Shown here one piece after another: positions 1 through 6,184 of a DNA stretch of 6,199 nucleotides; within the stretch, counting starts at the first letter, position 1; every line of letters begins with the position of its first letter. The notes beneath the pieces were generated by a model. That model searched no databases. It had not been told where the DNA came from and worked only from the letters and a program-made list of their open reading frames with translations. The stretch is from Alphaproteobacteria bacterium (lineage in GTDB: Bacteria > Pseudomonadota > Alphaproteobacteria > Rhodobacterales > Rhodobacteraceae): positions 1 to 6,199 of the forward strand of contig JAUHZL010000185.1 of NCBI GenBank assembly GCA_030425945.1. Reading direction: 5' to 3'. A program made the position numbers and the translations under genes.

Positions 1-524
1 CCGAGATGTCCTTCTACCCCTACGCGGTGATCCTGCAGGTGACCCCCATCGTCGCCATCGCGCCGCTGATCTTCATCTACGTCGACAACCGCATCGCGGG
101 GCTCCTGATCTGCGCCTGGCTGGTGGCCTTCTTCCCGATCCTGTCGAACACGACGCTCGGGCTGAACAGCGCCGATCACAACCTGCGCGACCTCTTCCGC
201 ATCTACGGCGCGACTCGCTGGCAGCGGCTGCGCTTCCTGCAACTGCCCTCGGCGCTGCCCTATTTCCTCGGGGGCCTGCGCATCGCGGGCGGCCTGTCGC
301 TGATCGGCGCGGTGGTCGCGGAATACGTCGCGGGCACCGGCGGCATCGGCTCGGGGCTGGCGTTCCGCATCCTCGAAGCGGGCTACCGGCTGAACATTCC
401 GCGGATGTTCGCGGCGCTCATCCTGATCGCGGGCACCGGGGTTGTCATCTTCGCCGGCCTGTCGTTCCTCAGCCACATGCTGCTTCGGAAGTGGCACGAG
501 TCCGCCCTGAAGCGCGAGGTCTGA
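1..524 (+). CDS. ABC transporter permease, SsuC/TauC type (5' end outside window)
   Basis: This is the inner-membrane permease subunit of an ABC importer of the nitrate/sulfonate/taurine/pyrimidine-precursor type (BPD_transp_1 fold). The reading frame is open to the left edge. The first ATG in view (position 6) lies inside the conserved core, so it is not the true start; about 172 residues are visible, against about 250-280 for the family. Counting from that Met, the PIVAIAPLIFIY stretch (14-25) is the conserved pre-helix and helix seen in this family. The cytoplasmic EAA loop that contacts the ATPase lies at about residues 63-87 (LFRIYGAT...LPSALP). Hydrophobic helices lie at about 30-46, 88-104 and 134-158. 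AEYVAGTGGIGSG (105-117) is typical of SsuC-like permeases. The binding protein and ATPase genes are presumably upstream. It ends 3 nt before an amidohydrolase gene, which suggests the imported compound is that enzyme's substrate or a precursor. The transported compound is unknown. Confidence 0.9.
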   Translation, partial: EMSFYPYAVILQVTPIVAIAPLIFIYVDNRIAGLLICAWLVAFFPILSNTTLGLNSADHNLRDLFRIYGATRWQRLRFLQLPSALPYFLGGLRIAGGLSLIGAVVAEYVAGTGGIGSGLAFRILEAGYRLNIPRMFAALILIAGTGVVIFAGLSFLSHMLLRKWHESALKREV

Positions 525-527
525 GCG

Positions 528-1793
528 ATGACGCCCCTGCCCCACGGCCCCGTGACGCTGGAGAACGTCACCGTCCCCGCCTGCCTGCTCGGCAAGCCCG
601 GCGATCTCCTGCGCACCGATCTGTCGGTCGGCGCCGACGGGCGGCTCTCGGGGCCGCAGGCGGTCCGGGTGGACATGAAGGGGGCGATGGTGCTGCCCTG
701 CTTCGTCGACATGCACACCCATCTCGACAAGGGGCACATCTGGCCGCGCAGCCCGAACCCGGACGGTACCTTCATGGGCGCGCTGACGACCGTCGCCGCC
801 GACCGCGAGGCCCGCTGGGACGCCGCCGACGTCCGCGCCCGGATGGAGTTCGCGCTGAAATGCGCCTACGCCCACGGCACCCGCGCGATCCGCACCCATC
901 TCGACAGCATCCCGCCGCAGGACGGCATCTCGTTTCCCGTCTTCCGCGAGGTGCAGGCCGAGTGGGCCGACCGCATCGCCCTGCAGGCCTCCTGCCTCGT
1001 CGCCATCGACCGGGCCGAGTTCGACGGCAGTTTCATTGCCACCGCCGATCAGGTCGCCGCGACGCCCGGCGGCGTGCTGGGCATGGTGACCTATCCCTGT
1101 CCCGATCTGCAGACTCGGCTCGACGCCTTCTTCGCCCTCGCCGAGGCGCGCGGCCTCGCCGTCGACTTCCACGTGGACGAGACGATGGACCCCTCCGTCA
1201 ACACGCTGATCTCGATCGCGCGCACCGTGATCGCCCGCCGCTTCCCGCACCCGGTGACCGTGGGCCATGTCTGCTCGCTCTCGACAATGCCCGAGGCCGA
1301 GGCGCAGGCGACCCTAGACCTGGTGGCCGAGGCCGGCATCCACGTCGTCAGCCTGCCGATGTGCAACCTCTACCTGCAGGACCGCCACGCCCACCGCACG
1401 CCGCGCAACCGGGGCATCACGCTGGTGCACGAGATGAAGGCGCGCGGCATCCCGGTCGCCTTCGCCTCGGACAACACCCGCGACCCGTTCTATGCCTATG
1501 GCGATCTCGACATGGTCGAGGTGCTGCGCGAGGCGACGCGCATCGGCCATCTCGACCACACCGGCACCGACTGGGTGACGAGCGTGCTGACCACGCCCGC
1601 CGCCGCCTGCGGCTTCGCGGCCCCGAGCCTTGCCGACGGGGCCCCCGCCGACCTGGTGATCTTCCGGGCGCGCAGCTGGGGCGAGCTTTTCGCCCGCCCG
1701 CAATCCGACCGCGTCGTGCTGCGCAACGGCCGCGCCATCGACCGCACCCTGCCCGATTATTCCGACCTCGACCCGCTGATGGAGATGGCGTGA
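528..1793 (+). CDS. Cytosine deaminase-like amidohydrolase (CodA/AtzC branch)
   Basis: This 421-residue cytoplasmic metallo-hydrolase of the amidohydrolase superfamily probably deaminates or hydrolyses an exocyclic or ring C-N bond of an N-heterocycle. The metal and catalytic ligands line up almost number for number with E. coli cytosine deaminase as I remember it: H63 and H65 (MHTHLDK), H215 and E218 (FHVDE), H247 (VGHVC) and D315 (SDNTRDPF, compare HDDVFDPW in CodA). Length is also close to CodA (about 427). The motif LYLQDRHAHRTPRNRGIT (281-298) resembles the CodA region holding its N-I-H-L-Q-G-R motif. However, the stretch after LQ (152-153) is ASCLVAID rather than IVAFPQEG, so the glutamine that contacts cytosine in CodA appears to be absent. 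The substrate may therefore differ; triazine and isopropylammelide hydrolases (AtzC) belong to the same branch. The ATG at 528 has a GAGG Shine-Dalgarno at 516-519 and sits 3 nt after the permease stop. The family call is firm, the substrate is not. Confidence 0.88.
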   Translation: MTPLPHGPVTLENVTVPACLLGKPGDLLRTDLSVGADGRLSGPQAVRVDMKGAMVLPCFVDMHTHLDKGHIWPRSPNPDGTFMGALTTVAADREARWDAADVRARMEFALKCAYAHGTRAIRTHLDSIPPQDGISFPVFREVQAEWADRIALQASCLVAIDRAEFDGSFIATADQVAATPGGVLGMVTYPCPDLQTRLDAFFALAEARGLAVDFHVDETMDPSVNTLISIARTVIARRFPHPVTVGHVCSLSTMPEAEAQATLDLVAEAGIHVVSLPMCNLYLQDRHAHRTPRNRGITLVHEMKARGIPVAFASDNTRDPFYAYGDLDMVEVLREATRIGHLDHTGTDWVTSVLTTPAAACGFAAPSLADGAPADLVIFRARSWGELFARPQSDRVVLRNGRAIDRTLPDYSDLDPLMEMA

Positions 1794-3208
1794 TGCCCAA
1801 GGACATGCCCGATAACGTCGCCGCCGCCCGTGCCGCGCTGGCGCACCTGGACATCGACGAGAACGCGGCCGCGATCCGCTCGAAGAGCCGCGACTTCTTC
1901 TGGTACTCGCCGATCCTGAAGGAAAAGATGGATCACCTGGAGGCCGACTTCGTCGTCTCGCCCCGCTCCGAGGCCGAGGTGATCGAGGTGCTGAAGGTCT
2001 GCTTCGCCCATGACGTGCCGGTGACGACGCGCGGCGCGGGCACCGGCAACTACGGGCAGGCGATGCCGCTCCGGGGCGGCTGCGTCATGCACCTGCGCCA
2101 CCTCACCGCCGTCAAGGAGATCGCGCCGGGCCGGGTGATCTGCGAGCCGGGCATCGTGATCCGCGACCTCGACGCTGCCTGCAAGGCGCACTCGGGCCAG
2201 GAGTTGCGCATGATGCCCTCGACCTTCGCCACCGCCACCATCGGCGGCTTCGTTGCGGGCGGCTCGGGCGGGATCGGCTCGGTCCGCTGGGGCGCGCTGC
2301 GGGACTTCGGCAACATCATCCGCCTGCGCGTCGTGACGATGGAGGCCGAGCCGCGCGTGATCGACCTGACCGGCGACGAGATCCCCCGCGTCAGCCACGC
2401 CTTCGGCACCAACGGCATCATCACCGAGGTCGAGATGCCGCTGGCCCCCGCCTATGACTGGGTCGAGCTGATGGTCAGCTTCCCCGAGTTCATGGACGCC
2501 GCGCAGTTCGCCGCCGACCTCGCCGGGCAGGACGGCATCCTCATCAAGCTGGCCACCGTGATCGAGGCCCCGATCCCGGAAAAGTACTTCGTCCGGCTCA
2601 AGGACCACCTGAAGGGCGGCGAGAACCTCGTCCTCTTGCTGGTCGCGCCGCACTCGGTCCCGGGCTTCGACACCTGGCGCAAGGCCACCTGGCCGCAGGC
2701 CGAGATCCTCTATGACAGCACCGACAACGACTGGCCGCGCAACCCCGGTCCCGTGCCGGAATACACCTGGAACCACACGACGCTGCGCGCGCTCAAGGTC
2801 GACCCGACCGTGACCTACCTGCAGGTCCGCTACGGCGCGCCCGACCACATGGAAAAGCTGCGCAAGGTGCGCGAGACCTTCGGCGACGAGGTGCTGCAAC
2901 ACCTCGAGGTCATGAAGGAAGGTGGCCGGGTGATGTTCGCCTGCCTGCCGATCGTCCGCTACACGACGCCCGAGCGGCTGGACGAGATCATCGCGATCCA
3001 CGAGGAGATCGGCGCGATGATCTTCAACCCGCACCGCTACACGCTGGAGGAAGGCGGCCGCCAGAGCGCGGACGAGCGCCAGCTCAACTTCAAGCGCGAG
3101 GCCGACCCGAAGGGCCTGCTGAACCCCGGCAAGATGATCGCCTGGGACGCGCCCGACTGGGATTATGCCCGGATGTACGACTATCCGCACATGACCCCGG
3201 CGGAGTGA
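1793..3208 (+). CDS. FAD-binding oxidoreductase, PCMH/VAO fold (GlcD-like)
   Basis: This 471-residue cytoplasmic flavoprotein belongs to the FAD_binding_4 (PCMH-type) family. Residues about 50-225 form the FAD domain. VSPRSEAEVIEVL (55-67) is the usual entry strand and helix. TTRGAGTGNYGQAMPLRGG (78-96) is the pyrophosphate-binding loop. ATATIGGFVAGGSGGIGS (146-163) is the second glycine-rich loop. FGTNGIITEVEMPL (204-217) closes the domain. The C terminus carries DPKGLLNPGK (about 438-447), the standard VAO-family end motif. No histidine sits at the pyrophosphate-loop position that often carries 8-alpha-histidyl FAD, so FAD is probably non-covalent. Family members oxidise hydroxy acids, alcohols or amines and pass electrons to oxygen, quinone or a partner protein; the substrate here is unknown. 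The open frame runs on upstream to 491, but that extension is an Arg-rich shadow of the amidohydrolase. The ATG at 1793 overlaps the preceding stop (TGATG) and has GGAG at 1781-1784. A second in-frame Met is at 1805. Confidence 0.88.
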   Translation: MPKDMPDNVAAARAALAHLDIDENAAAIRSKSRDFFWYSPILKEKMDHLEADFVVSPRSEAEVIEVLKVCFAHDVPVTTRGAGTGNYGQAMPLRGGCVMHLRHLTAVKEIAPGRVICEPGIVIRDLDAACKAHSGQELRMMPSTFATATIGGFVAGGSGGIGSVRWGALRDFGNIIRLRVVTMEAEPRVIDLTGDEIPRVSHAFGTNGIITEVEMPLAPAYDWVELMVSFPEFMDAAQFAADLAGQDGILIKLATVIEAPIPEKYFVRLKDHLKGGENLVLLLVAPHSVPGFDTWRKATWPQAEILYDSTDNDWPRNPGPVPEYTWNHTTLRALKVDPTVTYLQVRYGAPDHMEKLRKVRETFGDEVLQHLEVMKEGGRVMFACLPIVRYTTPERLDEIIAIHEEIGAMIFNPHRYTLEEGGRQSADERQLNFKREADPKGLLNPGKMIAWDAPDWDYARMYDYPHMTPAE

Positions 3209-3212
3209 GGCG

Positions 3213-3797
3213 ATGCCGGGCCGGGTCCTCGTCCTCTTTGCCCATCCCTGCCCGGAAAGCTTCTCGGCGGCGCTGCATGCCTGCGTCGTCGAGACCCTGA
3301 CCGAAGCGGGCTGGGAGGTGGACGACTGCGACCTGAACGCCGAGGGGTTCCAGCCCGTGCTGACCGAGGCCGAGCGGCGCGGCTATCACGACGTCGGCGA
3401 CAACATCGCCCCGGTCCGGGCCTACGTCGAGCGCCTGCGCGCCGCCGATGCGCTGGTGATGGTGTTCCCGGTCTGGAACTTCGGCTATCCCGCCATCCTG
3501 AAGGGCTTTCTCGACCGGGTGTTCCTGCCCGGCGTCAGCTTCCGGCTGGAGGACGGCAAGGTGAAACCGAACCTGACCCACATCCGGCGCCTCGCCGCGG
3601 TCACCACCTACGGCGGCACGCGGATGCGCGCGTTTCTTGCGGGCGACCCGCCGCGCCACTGCGTCAAGCGTGCGGTCTGGCATGTCTGCCGCCCGTTCAA
3701 GATGCGCTACCTCGCGCTCTACGACATGAACCGCGCGACCGATGCGCAGCGCGCCGCCTTCCTGAAGAAGGTCCGCACCGAAATGGCGGCGTTCTGA
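3213..3797 (+). CDS. Flavodoxin-fold NAD(P)H oxidoreductase, first tandem copy
   Basis: This 194-residue protein belongs to the Flavodoxin_2 family (NAD(P)H:quinone oxidoreductase/KefF/MdaB relatives), which moves electrons from NAD(P)H through a bound flavin to quinones, flavins or other acceptors. The N-terminal beta-strand and flavin phosphate loop are VLVLFAHPCPESFSAAL (5-21). The isoalloxazine-side motif is FPVWNFGYPAILKGFLDRVF (85-104); relatives, including NQO1-like proteins and the next gene, usually have WW or QW, and this copy has WN. TTYGGTR (131-137) is the third flavin-contacting loop. No membrane helices are seen, so it is a soluble protein. It starts 4 nt after the FAD-oxidoreductase stop, with GGAG at 3202-3205. 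It resembles the following gene over its whole length, so the two look like a duplicated pair. A heterodimer or two sequential reductases are both possible. The electron acceptor cannot be read from the sequence. Confidence 0.85.
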   Translation: MPGRVLVLFAHPCPESFSAALHACVVETLTEAGWEVDDCDLNAEGFQPVLTEAERRGYHDVGDNIAPVRAYVERLRAADALVMVFPVWNFGYPAILKGFLDRVFLPGVSFRLEDGKVKPNLTHIRRLAAVTTYGGTRMRAFLAGDPPRHCVKRAVWHVCRPFKMRYLALYDMNRATDAQRAAFLKKVRTEMAAF

Positions 3798-3801
3798 CCC
3801 G

Positions 3802-4431
3802 ATGCGCGCCCTCGTCGTCTATTGCCACCCGCGCCCCGACAGCTTCACAGCCGCCGTCCGCGACGTGGTGCTTGCCCGGCTGGCGCAGGCCGGGGCCGAG
3901 GTGCGGCTCTGCGATCTCTACGCGCGCGGCTTCGACCCGGTGATGACCGGGCCCGAGCACGCGGGCTACCTCGATGCCCCCGCCAACACCGCCGGGCTGG
4001 AACAGGACGTGGCCGATCTCAGGTGGGCCGACACGCTGATCTTCGTCTACCCGACCTGGTGGTACGGCCTGCCCGCGATGCTGAAGGGCTGGCTCGACCG
4101 GGCGCTCCTGCCCGAAGTCGCCTTCCTGATGCCCGACGCGGTGAATGCCACGATCCGGCCCGGCCTGACCCATATCGAGCGGCTCGGCGTCTTCACCACC
4201 TGCGGCGCGTCGCGCTGGCTGACCTTCCTCGTCGGCGCGCCCGGCAAGCGCACGCTCTTGCGCGGGGTCCGTTTCCTCTGCGCGAAGTCGTGCCGCACCG
4301 CCTTTGCCGCACATTACCTGATGGACAGTTCCACCGAGGCCAGCCGCGCCGCCCATCTCGCCCGCGTCGGACGGGCGATGGACAAGCTGACCCGCACCGC
4401 CCCCCAGACCCCGAAGGAGGCCCCCGCATGA
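3802..4431 (+). CDS. Flavodoxin-fold NAD(P)H oxidoreductase, second tandem copy
   Basis: This 209-residue Flavodoxin_2 family protein is a paralogue of the gene just upstream. The flavin phosphate loop is LVVYCHPRPDSFTAAV (4-19). The flavin-ring motif has the canonical double Trp: YPTWWYGLPAMLKGWLDRAL (83-102). The third loop is FTTCGASR (131-138). Features shared with its neighbour include GF-PV (43-47), GY-D (55-58), LPEVAF/LPGVSF and GLTHIERL/NLTHIRRL. It has a C-terminal tail of about 15 residues (TRTAPQTPKEAPA) that the first copy lacks. Translation begins 4 nt after the preceding stop with no strong Shine-Dalgarno; a weak GGCGG at 3785-3789 lies far upstream. Initiation therefore probably relies on coupling to the upstream gene. 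Its stop overlaps the next gene's ATG (ATGA). Role: a soluble flavin-dependent NAD(P)H oxidoreductase whose partner or acceptor is unknown, with the operon suggesting electron supply to, or reduction of, a pathway intermediate. Confidence 0.86.
   Translation: MRALVVYCHPRPDSFTAAVRDVVLARLAQAGAEVRLCDLYARGFDPVMTGPEHAGYLDAPANTAGLEQDVADLRWADTLIFVYPTWWYGLPAMLKGWLDRALLPEVAFLMPDAVNATIRPGLTHIERLGVFTTCGASRWLTFLVGAPGKRTLLRGVRFLCAKSCRTAFAAHYLMDSSTEASRAAHLARVGRAMDKLTRTAPQTPKEAPA
4414..4420 (+). promoter_or_regulatory. Strong Shine-Dalgarno for the Fe(II) oxygenase
   Basis: AAGGAGG lies 7 nt before the ATG at 4428, inside the end of the second flavodoxin-fold gene. It is the best ribosome site in the window and fixes the start at 4428. 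The same open frame continues upstream to 3822, but only as an Arg/Pro-rich shadow. The site suggests this enzyme is translated more strongly than its neighbours. Confidence 0.8.
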
Positions 4432-5339
4432 GCCTGCCCCTGCTCGACTGGTCCCGCTTCACCGGCGGCGACAAGGCCGGCTTCGTCGCCGATCTCGGCC
4501 GCGCCGCCCGCGATCCCGGCTTTTTCCTGCTGACGAACCACGGCATCGACGACGCCCTCATCGCGCAGGTCTTCGACGAGGCCGGGGCCTTCTTTGCCCT
4601 GCCCCCGGAGGTGAAGGAGGGCTGGTCGATCTCGACCAACCCGCACAACCGGGGCTGGGCGTGGCTGGGCTCCGAGCGGCTGGACGACACCACCGGCCAG
4701 ATCGACCAGAAGGAGGCCTTCAACATCGGCTTCGACCTCGCCCCCGACGACCCGCGCGTGCTGAACGGCGAGCCGTTCCGGGGCGTGAACCTCTGGCCGA
4801 CCCTGCCGGGCTTCAAGCCGGTGATGCTGGCCTATTTCGACGCCGTGCACCGGCTGGGGATGGCGATGATGCGGGCGGTCGCGCTGGACCTCGGCCTGCC
4901 CGAGGACCGCTTCGACGCCGATCTCGACGAGCCGCTCGCCACGCTGCGCCTGCTGTCCTACCCGGCCGAGACGGGCGAGGAGGGCGCGATCGGCGCCGGG
5001 GCGCATACCGATTACGGTGCGCTGACCTTCCTGGTGACCGACGGCACGCCGGGGCTTCAGGTCCGCCCGCGCGGCCGCGACTGGATCGACGCGCCCGAGG
5101 TGCCCGGGGCCTTCATCGTCAACATCGGCGACTGCCTGATGCGCTGGACGAACGACGTCTACGTCTCGACCCCGCACCGGGTTCTGCCGCCGCCGCGCCC
5201 GCGCCGCTCGGTCGCGTTCTTCCTCGACCCGAACCCCGAGGCGGTGATCGCCGCCCTGCCCGGGACCGGCCCCGCAAAATACGCCGAGGTCACCGGGGCC
5301 GAGTACCTGCGCTCGCGGCTGGAGGCGACCTATGGCTAG
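4428..5339 (+). CDS. Isopenicillin N synthase-family Fe(II)/2-oxoglutarate oxygenase
   Basis: This 303-residue non-haem iron oxygenase has the usual two parts, an N-terminal DIOX_N region and a C-terminal 2OG-FeII_Oxy jelly roll. The N-terminal part includes LLDWSRF (5-11), GFFLLTNHGI (31-40) and FFALPPEVKE (55-64). The iron triad is H193 and D195 (AGAHTDYGALTFL) with H250 (STPHRVL). R259 and S261 (RRSVAFF) form the R-x-S motif that in most members binds the 2-oxoglutarate carboxylate. NIGDCLMRWTND (232-243) is the conserved stretch before the distal His. KEAFNIG (95-101) is common in bacterial proteins of this group (the PcbC-related COG). Such enzymes hydroxylate, demethylate or desaturate small molecules; fungal thymine 7-hydroxylase is a relative acting on a pyrimidine. 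There are no beta-lactam genes here, so a true isopenicillin synthase is very unlikely. A catabolic hydroxylase or demethylase step is the likelier role. It overlaps the previous gene by 4 nt and the next by 8 nt. Confidence 0.9.
   Translation: MSLPLLDWSRFTGGDKAGFVADLGRAARDPGFFLLTNHGIDDALIAQVFDEAGAFFALPPEVKEGWSISTNPHNRGWAWLGSERLDDTTGQIDQKEAFNIGFDLAPDDPRVLNGEPFRGVNLWPTLPGFKPVMLAYFDAVHRLGMAMMRAVALDLGLPEDRFDADLDEPLATLRLLSYPAETGEEGAIGAGAHTDYGALTFLVTDGTPGLQVRPRGRDWIDAPEVPGAFIVNIGDCLMRWTNDVYVSTPHRVLPPPRPRRSVAFFLDPNPEAVIAALPGTGPAKYAEVTGAEYLRSRLEATYG
5321..5325 (+). promoter_or_regulatory. Shine-Dalgarno for the creatininase-family gene
   Basis: GGAGG lies 6 nt before the ATG at 5332, within the last codons of the oxygenase gene. 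It supports the start at 5332, which overlaps the oxygenase stop (TAG at 5337-5339) by 8 nt in a different frame. Confidence 0.7.
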
Positions 5340-6123
5340 GAAACTCGACTGGGCCGACTACCGCGCCCCGGACCTGAAGGTGGACCCGGCCCGCACCATC
5401 GCCATCCTGCCCACCGCGGCGATCGAGCAGCACGGGCCCCACCTGCCGGTCGGCGTCGACACGATGATCATGGAGGGGATGCTGGCCCGCCTGCGCGCGA
5501 CCTGCCCCGAGGACCTCGACCTGCGCATCCTGCCGGTGCAGGCGGTCGGCAAGTCGAACGAGCATATCCACGCGCCGGGCACCCTGACCCTCGACGCGCC
5601 CACGGCGCTGGCGGCATGGCAGCAGATCGGCCTCAGCGTCGCGCGCGCAGGTGTGCGCAAGATCGTCATCGTGAACAGCCACGGCGGCAACCTCGACCTG
5701 ATCTCGATCCTCGCGCGCGAGTTGCGGGTCCGGGCCGGGATGCTGGCGGTGAAATGCCAGTGGGGGAACTTCGGCAAGCCCGAGGGGATGTATTCCGCGC
5801 AGGAAGCCACCTACGGCATCCATGGCGGGGACCTCGAAACCTCGCTGATGCTGCACTTCCGGCCCGAGCTGGTGGACATGGCCGCCGCCCGCGACTTCCG
5901 CTCGGCCGCCGAGACCGCGCCGATCCCGCCCACGGGGCCGATCTCGCTGGGCTGGGTGTCGTCCGACCTGAACCCCGCAGGCGTGGTGGGCGAGGCGCAT
6001 CTCGCCACCGCCGACAAGGGTGCGGCCACCTGCGCGCACCAGGTCGCGGGCTTCCTCGGGCTGCTGCGGCAGCTCGAAGCGCTGCCGCTCGACGGCATCA
6101 AGCCGACCCAGCCGGTGCTCTGA
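5332..6123 (+). CDS. Creatininase-family metal-dependent amidohydrolase
   Basis: This 263-residue protein has the usual length of the creatininase family, whose members (creatinine amidohydrolase, FAPy/formamide deformylases such as ArfB, and MftE) hydrolyse cyclic or acyclic amides with a two-metal centre. The expected ligands are all visible: E32 and H34 (AAIEQHGPHLP), D43 (GVDT), H117 (NSHGGN, 115-120) and E169, with H164 in IHGGDLETSLML (163-174). The family version of the last motif is often HAGE-x-ETS, so this copy has GGD in place of AGE. The glycine-rich NSHGGN and the GKSNEH segment (73-78) are also typical. There is no signal peptide, so it acts in the cytoplasm. It is the last gene of the operon and probably opens a ring or cleaves an amide in a product of the upstream enzymes. 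A true creatininase is possible but not supported, since no creatinase or sarcosine oxidase gene is in view. Confidence 0.9.
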   Translation: MARKLDWADYRAPDLKVDPARTIAILPTAAIEQHGPHLPVGVDTMIMEGMLARLRATCPEDLDLRILPVQAVGKSNEHIHAPGTLTLDAPTALAAWQQIGLSVARAGVRKIVIVNSHGGNLDLISILARELRVRAGMLAVKCQWGNFGKPEGMYSAQEATYGIHGGDLETSLMLHFRPELVDMAAARDFRSAAETAPIPPTGPISLGWVSSDLNPAGVVGEAHLATADKGAATCAHQVAGFLGLLRQLEALPLDGIKPTQPVL

Positions 6124-6138
6124 TCCCGGCACGGAAAA

Positions 6139-6164
6139 GGCGCGCGGGGTCCCCCCCGCGCGCC
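6139..6164. terminator. GC hairpin terminator, probably shared by convergent genes
   Basis: A perfect 11-bp inverted repeat (6139-6149 GGCGCGCGGGG with 6154-6164) surrounds a 4-nt loop (TCCC), starting 15 nt after the operon's last stop. On the + strand it is followed by CTCCTGTCC, with no T-run. On the minus strand the stem is followed by TTTTCC (complement of the A-run at 6135-6138). It is thus a better intrinsic terminator for leftward transcription, and may still act in both directions. Confidence 0.7.
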
Positions 6165-6184
6165 CTCCTGTCCTGCAAGACGCG

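Noticed and set aside
491..1792. Long open + strand extension of the FAD oxidoreductase frame upstream of 1793
   Set aside because: It lies over the amidohydrolase in another frame and encodes Arg/Pro/Gly-rich sequence with no domain. The ATG at 1793 has a good ribosome site and begins the recognisable protein, so this is not a fusion.
1757..3190. 477-codon open frame on the minus strand opposite the FAD oxidoreductase
   Set aside because: Antisense shadow expected in high-GC DNA. The product is low-complexity (Asp/His/Arg/Val/Leu rich) with no motif, while the + strand has clear FAD-binding loops.
3822..4427. Upstream extension of the oxygenase frame across the second flavodoxin-fold gene
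   Set aside because: The product is Arg/Pro-rich with no motif. The flavodoxin-fold motifs in the other frame are convincing, and the AAGGAGG site fixes the start at 4428.
4314..5177. 287-codon minus-strand open frame opposite the oxygenase
   Set aside because: Shadow frame with no recognisable motif; the sense strand carries the complete iron-binding triad.
5290..6132. 280-codon minus-strand open frame opposite the creatininase-family gene
   Set aside because: Its low-complexity composition mirrors the sense gene, which has all metal ligands. It would also cross the operon end without a ribosome site.
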